A stretch of DNA of 64,000 bases from Polytrichum commune (lineage: Eukaryota > Streptophyta > Polytrichopsida > Polytrichales > Polytrichaceae). The DNA lies in NCBI GenBank assembly GCA_950295325.1, contig OX485804.1:67186033-67250032 (forward strand), written 5' to 3'. Numbering within the stretch: position 1 is the stretch's first letter; each line of letters opens with the position of its first letter. The position numbers were made by a program, and so were the translations under genes. The notes under the pieces are model-generated. The model was not told where the DNA came from. It did not search any database and saw nothing but the letters and a program-made list of their open reading frames with translations. This document shows, piece after piece, positions 11,587-21,679 of this stretch.

Positions 11587-12056
11587 ATGATGTATTAATA
11601 ATTCATTATTCTCCATCTCCTACCTTCAACGCCACCCCTTGTAGATAAATTTTCTACTATCAAACTTGCATCGAATCATCACACTCTTTGCAATTCGAAG
11701 TTCCGTAAAATACACAACTTCCATTTCTATCTACTACAAGTTGGTTGAGTGGCAAGAATGCATTCCTAAGATATGCATACCTTGTAGTCGGAGGTTTGAA
11801 CATTTTTGCTGGACTCTTGTTCATAATTGTATATTGGAGGAATTCAAGGTTCCCCGGTGACACGTCATACCTATCTTGGGTAAGAAATAGCAGTGCATTC
11901 TCTGAAATGTAGTCACAAGGTACTGCTTTCTTTTATTTTAGTCCAGATCCTACATTTAACCTCATGTTTTCCATGTGTATGATTGCATAATATCAAACTT
12001 GCATCTAATCACCAAACTCAGCAAATTCTTAAGTTCCATAGAATACACAACTTGCA
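11391..12056 (+). repeat. direct tandem duplication of about 330 bp (gene tail plus 3' flank)
   Basis: Unit A spans about 11391-11722 and unit B about 11723-12056. Besides the coding part, the 3' flanks align: TATCAAACTTGCATC and AATACACAACTT occur in both, at about 11658/11988 and 11708/12042. The duplication therefore copied the end of the coding region together with its 3' flank. Confidence 0.82.
11730..11912 (+). pseudogene. tandem duplicate of the CDC50 gene 3' end, still open
   Basis: Sixty codons plus stop repeat the last part of the gene just upstream. They read STTSWLSGKNAFLRYAYLVV through SYLSWVRNSSAF to a TAG, matching residues 315-376 with conservative changes and one in-frame loss of two codons. 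There is no stop or frameshift. It lacks the first membrane segment and the lumenal domain, so alone it would be a truncated membrane peptide. The bases before it (TTTCTATCTACTACAAG) are pyrimidine-rich and end in AG, so use as an alternative last exon is possible but unproven. A decaying duplicate is the simplest reading. Confidence 0.8.
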
Positions 12057-13311
12057 TAACGAGTTCCTTGTGTATTTGATGAGGTTTCCCCATGTTGCAA
12101 ATCAGGTGACTGAATTTTACATTTTTGGGTCATACTTGGTGTATATTAGCAGATGCCTTTTAAGTACTGTTTGGGTGACATAAATGGATTCTTGACACTT
12201 ATTGGAGTGTCCTGAGACTGTCACCATCAAGGTTAGAGCAAATCTAATGTAGTTTACAATCTGTCATTCCACTAGCACTGCTGCCAATTTGCCACTAACA
12301 GATCAAATCTTGAACTATAGAAGACATTCGTCACTTGAACTGCACAAAAGACATTGTCTCATACAAGTCAGAAATTTTTAAAAATTGATCCTTTTACCTG
12401 TACCAAAACTTGCTCTTGAAGAAGGAAAAAGGTGGAATATTGCTTCATAATGGCACTAGAATGACATCCTTTCCCTTTGAAACAGTGGCAAGTAAGTCCA
12501 AATAAGCCATTGCTACAGGTACACACTAGCTTCCAAAATGTCTTTACAAAGCATGAATATAAATCAAATAAAGCATGAACATATATTGAACACCAGAAGT
12601 TCAATGGCATCATATAATTGGTTTTGTACACTTGTTTATACCTGGTTCAAATGGACTTCACTGTGGAAACAACCCCAGAAACTATGACACCGTAATGCAT
12701 CTACAAGTTTGACCCCCTTTTGAGTGTTGTAGTTTTAAGAACATAACCTCCATCTGTTAAGGACACAGAAAACCAAGTAATTTCTCTAACTGTTGTTTTG
12801 CATTTCTCCAAGTAATCAGAAGTACAACTTCCAAAAGATAAGGCTCAAAAGCAGTTCCTCTATCAGAATTTTTTTTTCCTGCAGTCTGTGCCTCATACAA
12901 GGAACAGTAAGGAGGTCATTGAAGTCCTTTTTTCACTATATTCTGAAGAGGGTGCAATATATGCTATTAGTGTTACACAAAAACAGCTCAAGTTTGGACT
13001 AAGCTTCATAAGCTGAGAATAAGAAATGCAAGGGCGAGCCATATAACTTCTGTAACCCTATGTTGGACGTGGTGGTCAACACAATCAGGCCAGTGACCAA
13101 ATCAGACACCTTTTTACAAATAACTCCGGACACTACGTTTACAGCTTGCAACCAAACAAGTTATCCACTGAAACAGACCAAGCTGATGCCATTCCTGATC
13201 ATCACCTTGTCAACAAAGAGCTAGTCACGGTCCTAACTACTCTTTCACTAATACAATTATACAACCCAACATAGGTTCACTCTTGAGTTTGGGGCCAAGA
13301 CAAAGGATATA
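12057..13311. other. intergenic between convergent CDC50 and EI24 genes
   Basis: The two flanking genes point towards each other, so this contains both 3' flanks. Open frames are short and show no recognisable protein. No element ends were found. Confidence 0.55.
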
Positions 13312-13477
13312 TCATTGAGTCTTTCTTCTTGAGTTGGAAGAAGCCTTTGGCTGAAATAGACGGACAAATGGAACCCTGCAAAATGTAAGAAAACACCACC
13401 AAAATGGTGGAAATCAGCTTCTCGTTTCTAAGAACTTCATTTAGCAACATTATGCTAAAAGTGCGTATATGTATATA

Positions 13478-13508
<31 letters not shown>

Positions 13509-16500
13509 GTATGTAACCAGGATGTGAAGCTTACGTAAGCTTGTTGGCCAGGTAGAAGATTTGAAGTCGTGGCAGCCCTGACTCCTTGTTGCCTCCCAAA
13601 CAAGCACTAACTGCTTCCTCAGGTTTGGATCCAGTGGCCACCAGAACGAACTACAAAATGGAAATAAGATATACAAACTTGTCATCAATGCTAGAGCAAA
13701 ATGTATGACTTAGTGTTACAAACAACATCGCATTGCATTGAAATATAGAATTCACAACAATACTTAAAGGCAGATCAAGATAGAAACTATGACAAGTATA
13801 CTGTAGTGAATCAAACATATTTTTCTATGGATCCTATACCACTCTGATATACTCCATATATATTCGCCCTATGTTAAGAATAGCATCTACCTGGGTCTCT
13901 AATGCAGACAAATGAACAGTTCGGACCAAAATACTCACCAAAGGAAAGACAACAGCCATAACTCCACCACCAACCAAGGGAGAGAATGCAAATGTGGCAA
14001 GAACACAAGGACTCCCTGCATCCATTCCACCACCATAATCACCATGTCAGCAAAAGAAATACTATTATTATGTCAATATATCAATAGTTGATGTCCACGT
14101 CAACTAAATGGACCTGAAGCAACTAAAAGTATTTCAGAACTGCTTCCTCATAAACAATAGAAAACACTTGTTGCACAGATATGTCAGCAACTGAGCTATG
14201 ATATCAGGTAGATCTAAGAAAAAAGTGCCCACTATTCATGAACCTTGCTGAAATTCTAACAATTCCTAATTAAAACAAAAAAGAGCACCCACCAAAACCC
14301 GCAAAAAAAGCCCAATTGGTCTCAAAGAAAAAGAGACGCTTTTCAAGGCTCCATCGACGAAGGCCCCATTTGTAACTGCGTATACAAATTCCCAACATTT
14401 GAAGTGTTAGAAAATCAAATACTCAGAGGCATGTGACAAGTATGACTGTAATATGATTATACTTGTCAAGGTAACCCAAGTCAAGCCCTAATGAAGAGGA
14501 CATGCCACACTTCCACAAAAACACAAACAAATCTGGATGCTGGACCTCATGGTCCCAGATCATAGATCTGTCACCTTTTGAACATTCTGATGAAGTGCAA
14601 ACTGATACAACAATCATCAACTGCAGTGCAAAACATACTAAGAGAATCTTGAAAATGAAGGTGCACATTGCTCAAATGCTTGCTATCTATGAGTTAACTT
14701 ACTCAAAGCAATAGTACGCATAGAGCCATGACATGAGCATGAACTTTAGCACTTGGCCCACATAAGGAATCAAACTCACTGCAGACACCTGTACTCCCAC
14801 AGACCGAGATGAGATTAGACTTTGTTGCCCAGAATAATCAGACTCTTCAAAACAGTTCAGATTCCATGAAAGTTCATATCAGGAGAGTCAACCTCAAGCA
14901 TTCGAAAACAATTGTTAATATGCATGTCTCAATAATCCAGAGACCTGACTCTTTTGTCGTCCATTAACAACTTGGAGTTTGAATTAAATACATGGCACAT
15001 TATTGCTTATTGGTCATCAAACTTCACTGATTGTCAGTGGTACCTACCTCAACAAAGAAGGCACTTAGCATGATAACAGAGTAGATTTGTTCGCTTATTC
15101 CCAACATCACACTGGTAAGACCAACCAAATCCCCAAACATCATCAGTTCTTACATATAGATTTACCATGTTGACAGAGACAAATGACCAGGCCCTACAAA
15201 ATGGGTTGGATAGCTAACACTCTGGATTTGTTTTGAGAAGAATCGTCAGATACAATATCTAATGCCAAGAATTATGTAGGTGATATTTCATAAAGTTAGA
15301 ATGTCAATCAGTTGCAAAGCAAACTCGCCATGACTTCAGGTTATCTTCATCAGTATGAATCTCAAAGTGGCATTTTTGTCTTCTTATCACAGTCAGTTGC
15401 CTACAGTAATAACGCTCAGTAGTGATGCTTAACAATGCCTTCATGTAGACCTCCTTTGGTTACTTAAGAACTTTAATATGTGGCATATGAGAATCAGAAA
15501 ATTCATGCTTAATGGTAATGATCAATATGGTGCACTCCCTGCAAGTTCAAGAGCCTGCTATAACATACCTATCAAGGGCACTGCTGCTTTTGCTTCGAGG
15601 AGATTTTGAGACCTTTGCGTTTCCTGGAGTTTTAGGTTCACCATCTGACCCACTCCCCTTTTGATCCAGGGTGCCAAATGCATGAACAGCAATCTCATTG
15701 TACCTACAAAAATAGAAATTACACACATGAGTGCCTTGCACTTGGTTTACCAGCAAAATGAGGAGTTGAATCAATGACAGTAAACACCTCCCAGGCACTT
15801 TGTCCCACTCTCTATATTTGCCACAGGTAACAAAGCCTTCCAGATCTATCCAGTGTAACCAGTTGGCGAGTTCCAAAATGTAATATTTTGATTCAACCCA
15901 CAGAATTTGCAGTCCTTATCCACACCACCATAGCCATTACTTATAATACAGCAACCTTCTATGCCAACGGAGCCTCATTCTCCAGTGAACATGTAACAGA
16001 GAAATTTACAATTTTAAAAAAAGGGAGCAAAGATAGCACAGCAAGTACAGTGACAGTGTTATCCATAGCTTTGAGCAGGATTCAGAGAGATGCTGTAACT
16101 TGTCCAATAACCTATCTGATCGAGAGGATACACTACCAATAGAGGAAATATCCATTACCACAAGCAGTTCAGGACAAAGCTGATGATGTACAGAGGGTAG
16201 AGCCAGCACACCTGCCATACACAAAACGACTTAACTACATACTCCGTGAAAAAGCTATCGTCAAGATTTCATCAATGAGATTTCTAGAAACACTAATGTA
16301 ATTTACGAAAGCCCTAATTAGTGCAATCAACAATTACATCCATTCTGAGGAACTTAGCTATGCAGGAATAGGTCTACTAAATGAAAACATTCTTCCTCCA
16401 AAGAGATACCTGCTTCTAACATTTAAAAATCCAAAATTTACAAAACTGGCAGTAGACACAGTTGTATCGGACAGCTGTATGTAAAGCAAAAAGTGGTCAC

Positions 16501-17515
16501 GTACATAGCAAACAGCAATAATAAAGTTTTGAAGATGTCCAGAGAAGCCTTGATGAGAGGGCCCTGCAGGACCTTGCGACGGTGCACCTAGAATCCATTG
16601 CAATATTGGTATCACCACCTGCTGCAGGATCACAATGCTGGTGGTCACCCCATACAATAACCCAACATGAGCACCACAGTAAAACCCAGCTACTAATTGT
16701 CAAATGATGATATATATTGACATATTCTAGTATTATATTATAAACATGTAACGTATCAATAAATTGGTAAAGTGTTAAGAATTTCACTATTTTGGACCTA
16801 AAATGTAATGCTACGATGATCACACAGGCTGTTCTCAGCCTATATTAAAGAACAGCCTGTGTGATAATCGTAGCAAGTATGCAAGGTCCGAGGTGCAAGC
16901 ACAACAGACTCTCCAAAAGTACACAGCAGTACCAAGGAAACCCATCAAAGGGTTACCAAGAAACAATACATAGCCATGATCAAGTGATCCGAAAGTGATA
17001 AAAACAAGTTACAAAGCAGAATTATCAAACTGTGGAAATCATTAAATGGAGGACAGAAGAAATAACCTGCCAAGAAAGATGCATCCATTGAGAAGGAAAC
17101 ACTGCCATGTCTTTTTCAATACTCTCCGTGACCTGTCACAACAGATATTGCAAAAATGACCATCAACCTTATGGATACACACATACGCATACATACGCAA
17201 CCATAAGCATATACATATACATACTCCATCTACTATCAAGTAATCATAAGAATGTATCCGCAATCCATCCAACATCCTCAATTCGCACCTTCGGCAAAAG
17301 AAGTAGGCTCGGTGCAAGCAACACGCATCCCTAAAGCCCGCAAACCAAAGCTTCACCACGAGAAGAACGTCCTCTTTCCAGAGGCTCGATGAACCCTCCG
17401 AGCTTGACACCGAAGCCTCTCCTCCTACCGCGGAAGAAAGAGAAGAAAAATCATCATCGCCTACATCACCGACAGCCATCTCCTCTTCCTCCTCTTCACC
17501 TCGAGACGGTGCCAT
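13312..17515 (-). CDS. EI24/EPG-4-type ER membrane protein, 11 exons
   Basis: I assembled this from GT-AG sites: 17289-17515, 17067-17132, 16505-16637, 16159-16211, 15569-15703, 15048-15111, 14703-14788, 14293-14375, 13939-14015, 13535-13650, 13312-13375. Lengths total 1104 nt with all phases agreeing, giving 367 residues plus stop. Residues 1-48 are acidic and Ser-rich. Family boxes follow: WFAGFRDACCLHRA (57-70), WQCFLLNGCIFLGS (85-98), VVIPILQWIL (105-114), WLYPLYIISFVLNCLWYNEIA (145-165), EQIYSVIMLSAFFVE (212-226), SWLYAYYCF (245-253), LEKRLFFFETNWAFFAGFGSP (265-285) and VFPLFVLVATGS (305-316). Residues 170-204 are a Ser/Pro/Lys-rich loop. EI24 proteins are multi-pass ER proteins that act in autophagosome maturation in animals (EPG-4); the plant role is less clear. 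The start ATG is the first in-frame ATG of the conserved exon. Confidence 0.92.
13465..13515. repeat. (TATG/TG/TA)n microsatellite in EI24 intron 10
   Basis: A compound run of GTATAT, (GT)5 and (AT)9 lies in the intron between exons 10 and 11 (13376-13534). Confidence 0.95.
16810..16874. repeat. 26-bp inverted repeat forming a hairpin in EI24 intron 2
   Basis: The arms 16810-16835 and 16849-16874 are complementary at 25 of 26 positions with a 13-nt loop. In the minus-strand pre-mRNA this would fold into a stable stem within the second intron (16638-17066). It could be the relic of a small fold-back element or a precursor-like hairpin; the sequence does not decide. Confidence 0.85.
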
Positions 17516-17829
17516 GAGAATCCTCAAATTTTTCTCACCCGCTCTCTAATGATTCCCGACACCGCAACAGACCTCTTTGCTCGGGACCTAACTCGGTTGC
17601 TCGCCAACCCTAACCCTCCACAACGCGCAATTCCCCAACACAAAGCTGGGAGCTTCAACTCCGCACCATTCGCGCTCGGATTTCTCCCAAATTCTTGCGT
17701 GCAGCGCCGCCTGTGCGTGGATGGATGTGTGCGCGTGAGTGTGCCAGAGAGGAATTTGATATATGAAGAAAGGATCGGTTGCGGTGGAGTGGAGTGGGAG
17801 TGAAGAAGAATGATAACTTAGGAAAACAG
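17516..17829. promoter_or_regulatory. 5' flank and probable 5' UTR of the EI24 gene
   Basis: Upstream of the minus-strand start codon, GC-richer than the surroundings and without a convincing open frame. No TATA box is evident on the minus strand. Confidence 0.4.
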
Positions 17830-19335
17830 ATGACGAGAGTGAAGCCTGAGCAACTCAAGAGAAAGGGAGAAGAGGAGAGGAAGAGGAAGAGGAAACCCAA
17901 GGACAGCCTGCAAGGAAGAAGAATAGAAAAGATCCCCCTTGGGTACAAGTAATAAGTAAGTAAGTTAGTAAGTAAGTAAGTAATAACTTGGGTCACGCTC
18001 AGGTCCCCAAACCGCGTCTCAATTCAGGTCCGTAACTCGAGTCATGTGTTGTGTTGTGGTGTGGTGTTATGTTCCTTTTGAGTGTACTAAGGTTGAGGGA
18101 TCTAAAACTGATAAAATAAGAGAGTTTGTATATGTTTTAGAGGAGTAATACTGGGAGATTATTTTTCTTGCGAAGATAAACAGATTCTAAGGAGAATGCA
18201 AATTTTTAATATTTTTTCAATGAATATGGAAATTGTTACAAATTTTGAAGCGGTAAAGTTTACTAAAACACACAGTCAATCTATAGGTTAACCCATAGCT
18301 GCTCATCTAAATGCTAATTCTTGGCTATAATAATTGTCAAAATTCCTATAAGGGTAATCAGTTACAAGCCGCCACAACATAAACCTTAACTCCATTTGCA
18401 ACTCCATTTGCCTAACAAACATAGACCAACAACATATCTCATCTATGTCGACATTACAATTACCCTAGTGAGTAGTTTAAGTGGTTCAAGTCAATTATGG
18501 ATGCCTCAACCTTAATTAGGAAGTTGGGTTTGTTTGGAATAATTATGCGATGTGGTGTTATAAACACACATTTTTGTAGAGGTCATGGCATAACATTACC
18601 AATCCCTTGGTGAGTTGGGTGGGCCATGGACAAATTTTGCAAGATGCCGAGAATATGAGCTACATTCATAATTAATTAACTTGAATAATGAACAATGTCA
18701 AATTGATCTCGATGCAATGCAGTGAAGCTTATACCGCAAACAACACAACACGGAGGTAAGAAGACCGAGGATTATTTTAGGCATGGAAGTGAACTCTTTC
18801 GTTGATTAATGTTATGGGGAGTGGATGAAATAAGAGAAGATAATTGAAGAGAAAAGGAAAGGAAGGTCAAGGACAATTCCCAAGGAAGAAGAATAGAAAA
18901 GATCTCTTTGGGTATGAGTAATAAGTGAGTAAGCATGAATATTTTGAGTCACTCCGAAGTCCCCATTTCACACATCAATTCAAGTCCGTAACTCGAGTCC
19001 CTTTCGTTTGTAATTAGGGAGGTAAGTTTGACAATTGTTGTGTCATGTGGTGTTGCGAATATACATTTTTATAGATGTTATGGGAGTGGATAAAGTGATA
19101 GATATAAAGTATAAGGTTAATGAAAGTTTAAGGTGAAAGATATTTAAAAGGCATTCTCCTTGGGTATAATAAGTTAAGTACATAACCAATAATTTGACTC
19201 ACTCTAAGGTCTACAATCCGCATGTCAATACATGTTTGCAACTTGAGCCATGGATTGGGTTGTGTTGTGTCGTGTCTCTTTTGTTTGTAATTAAGAAGAT
19301 AAGTTTGTATGATGTTATTGTGCCATGCAGTGGTG
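17830..19335. repeat. three diverged tandem copies of a promoter-proximal segment
   Basis: Copy 1 is about 17830-18110, copy 2 about 18815-19040 and copy 3 about 19080-19335. Copies 1 and 2 share GGAAGAAGAATAGAAAAGAT, TTGGGTA-AGTAATAAGT, AATTCA-GTCCGTAACTCGAGT and the purine-rich lead-in. Copy 3 keeps CTTGGGTATAATAAGT and a GTGTTGTGTCGTGT tail similar to copy 1. Copy 1 abuts the 5' flank of the EI24 gene, so part of that upstream region has been duplicated outward. Confidence 0.72.
17951..17986. repeat. (AAGT)n microsatellite
   Basis: Imperfect AAGT/TAAG tetranucleotide run inside the first promoter-proximal repeat copy. Confidence 0.9.
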
Positions 19336-20090
19336 TTGTGGACACATATGTAAAAGTAAATACATATCAACGAAAAGCCCAATAAAAGCAAGTTCTATCA
19401 TTTTGAAAAAGTGGGACAAAAGACCTTTGGTTGTCCAAGCAAGGACAAGATTTCCTCTACTAGTATAGAAGAGGATTCTAGGAATGTCAACGGTGAATGT
19501 GGGATATGAAGCCAATTGTTGAAATGGAGAGGAGGCTATTAATTTAATCATATTGATTGCACATCAAACATGTAAGTAATCACACTAACTATGCAGACAA
19601 AAAAAAGAAAAAGAAAAGAAAAAAGAGAGAAAAAGGAAGAGAAAGGAAAAAAAAAAAGGTTTTAAGAAAAAGTTCAAAGAACTTTCTTGCTTAAGTACAA
19701 AATCTATTGAAAAATGAGAGACATCCAATGCTATTGGGTAGACTCACACTTTGCTAAGTAAACATTAATATTTAATCATTTGTAAACCTTCCCAAAGAGA
19801 TTTTGTTCAAATTACAAATAAAACATTCACATCTATCTCCTATAATATTCACCTATCAATACGAAAATCCTGACCGATTTCAAGTAGTAACAAACATATT
19901 CATTAAAAAAACCATTTACTAAATTTTATTTCAATATAAAAACTAAGTTAATGATTATACCCAATGAAAATTCATTCATATAGATGTAAACTCCTATAGG
20001 TCAAAACATAAAAAATATATACAACAATACCAATTCCCTATCTAGACATTTATAGTGGATCTTCAAAATTGGACAACATTTTGACCATTT
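19336..20090. other. intergenic, purine-rich stretch only
   Basis: A purine-only tract of about 60 bp, mainly A with some G, lies at 19597-19657. No gene or element end is seen. Confidence 0.55.
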
Positions 20091-20099
20091 AGGGGATAG

Positions 20100-20480
20100 C
20101 CCTAACTTCAACATTGTATTATGTGGTACTAGCATGGAAATTAGTTGGAGATATAATTATTTAATAAGGTGGATGTCCCTAAATCCAACATAGCGAAAAT
20201 TTGGAGGTCACGCCTAGATGCCAACCTCTTTGATTTGGGCCCCCACCACTATTGCCGACGTAAAGTGGATCTAGTAAAAATATGGCCCCCATAAGTTTGT
20301 AGTGAATTCATCTCAATCCGGTCCCTCTAAACTAATTTGGAGCTTCTGATGCTACTTTGGAGATAAAATTATCTAAAGAATGAAATATACAATCTATAAT
20401 ATAATTGATTGCATTTTCACTATGAGTAATAGTGGCAGGGGTATAGCTCAAAAAGGTGAGCATCTAGCCCTGGCCTAATT
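20100..20480 (+). repeat. dispersed repeat, related to 41100-41260
   Basis: Shared blocks include CTAGAtgCCaACCTCTTT, the CCCACCA-ATyrCCGA stretch, TCTAGTAAA-ATAT and tAGCTCAAArAGGTG, in the same order and spacing as near 41127-41245. No coding potential is seen. Confidence 0.6.
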
Positions 20481-20485
20481 TGGAC

Positions 20486-20745
20486 ATCTATCACTAGAAG
20501 AAAGCTTGTTCATTCCAACCATCCGTTGCAAAATGCCCATTACAACTCAAGGTGAGAAAATGCACAAATAACTCATTTTAGTTGTGAACTGGAGATTTTT
20601 GATTGTCAATTCTCTCAAAAAATCATAACCAAAACCTCCGGTTGACAACCAAAATGAGTTATTTATGCATTTTCTCGCCATGAGTTGAAATGAACAGATT
20701 GCAACGGATGGTTGGAATGGATAAGTTTTCTCCTAGTATAGATTT
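20486..20745. mobile_element. fold-back MITE with arms of about 92 bp
   Basis: The left arm starting CTAGAAGAAAGCTTGTTCAT is matched by the inverse of the right arm (rc CTAGGAGAAAACTTATCCAT), and the match continues through TTCCAACCATCCGTTGCAA and GAGAAAATGCA-AAATAACTC. About 92 bp pair on each side of a loop of about 60 bp. It lies within a copy of the dispersed repeat described at 20746-20905, interrupting sequence that is nearly continuous in the copy near 39830. The target duplication is uncertain. Confidence 0.8.
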
Positions 20746-20905
20746 GAGTGGTATGTGGACAGTTAGATGTGGATCTAAGGATGGATGACCAAAAGACATG
20801 TGTTAAAAAGAGATTGGACTACGTGCTCAAAATACTCCAACCCTTATAGGCTCAATAGTCAACATCATTGGGGGACCTATATGACCACTTAATGAGCACA
20901 AGATG
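20746..20905 (-). repeat. dispersed repeat family R, copy 1 (inverted)
   Basis: On the minus strand the copy contains the order CTCATTAAGTGGTCATATAG, ATGTTGACTATTGAG, TTTTGAGCACGTAGTCC, then CATCCTTAGATCCACATCTA. The same order is seen at 39660-39855, 36590-36760 (inverted) and 44290-44420. Function unknown; no coding potential. Confidence 0.65.
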
Positions 20906-21043
20906 AATCTTCACTTTCAAAATGAATTAGATATTCATATGAGCTCCCAAAATCATGAGGCAAAGGGCCTCACACACAACATGGATTTGCTTATAATCTC
21001 GCTAGAAGTGGGTGCAGAGCAGAGCCCTACATTGGGTGCCCAT

Positions 21044-21086
21044 ACCCATGCCCACCCATGCCCATGGGTTTTGGGTGGGCATGGGT
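21044..21086. repeat. 15-bp inverted repeat in the CATGGGTGGG array
   Basis: ACCCATGCCCACCCA at 21044-21058 is the perfect inverse of 21072-21086, with a 13-nt spacer that itself contains CCCATGGG. The array therefore changes orientation at this point. Confidence 0.88.
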
Positions 21087-21192
21087 GCGATATTATTGTT
21101 CATGGGTGGGCATGGGTGGGCATGGTTGCGATGTTATTATTCATGGGTGGACATGGGTTCGATATTATTGTTCATGGGTGAGCATGGGCTAA
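21044..21192. repeat. CATGGGTGGG short-motif array, left block
   Basis: Repeated GGGTGGGCATGGGT units alternate with GCGATATTATTGTTCATGG spacers, which recur three times at a period of about 50 bp. It stands immediately left of the hAT transposase remnant. Confidence 0.88.
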
Positions 21193-21198
21193 AGCAAA

Positions 21199-21437
21199 GC
21201 ATATTGGATACCACTGCTAAATTCAGTATTCTCTTGTGGTGGAAGCTGAAAGGAGCCCCCACATTCCCCATCATGTCGCGCGTGGCGTGTTCGATTTTGT
21301 GCATCCATGCATCCAACTCCAAATCGGAGTCAAACTTCTTGGATGCAGGGAATATGCTAACCAAGAAGCGCTCCGGACTAAAGCCAGCGATAGTGAACGA
21401 CCTTTTATTTGTCCAATCCAACCGAGACTTGGTGTAG
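21199..21437 (+). pseudogene. hAT transposase C-terminal dimerisation domain, remnant
   Basis: An open stretch ending at TAG 21435 reads LLWWKLKGAPTFPIMSRVAC, then IHASNSKSESNFLDAG and KKRSGLKPAIVNDLLF. This matches the hAT dimerisation pattern: WWK/YW, FP, A, a P/H-A-S-S-S-E-x-x-F-S-x-AG core, then R-x-x-L-x-P-x-x-V. The catalytic part and BED finger are absent, replaced on the left by the CATGGGTGGG array, so the gene is a fragment. The usual E-R-V-F-S is E-S-N-F-L here. Confidence 0.78.
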
Positions 21438-21489
21438 GTGGGTAATACACATTACATAATTTTTGAATACATGGGGGTAATTTAAATAG

Positions 21490-21630
21490 CATGGGTGGGC
21501 ATGGGTGGGCACATGTCATGCTATGTGTGGGCATGGGTGGGCATGGGTGCGCACATGTCATGCTATGTGTGGGCATGGGTGGACATAGGTCGTTGCTGAT
21601 GGGCATGGTCTGGGTATGGGTGCAATTTAA
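21490..21630. repeat. CATGGGTGGG short-motif array, right block, with 42-bp tandem unit
   Basis: The same GGGCATGGGT motif recurs, and a 42-bp unit containing ACATGTCATGCTATGTGTGG is present twice (from 21511 and 21553). With the left block, the G-rich arrays bracket the hAT fragment, resembling the subterminal repeats that hAT transposases bind. The termini of the element itself are not resolved. Confidence 0.82.
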
Positions 21631-21679
21631 AGGAAAAATGTTGGGTTGTGGTGCAGAGAGAAAAGTATTCACATAACAC

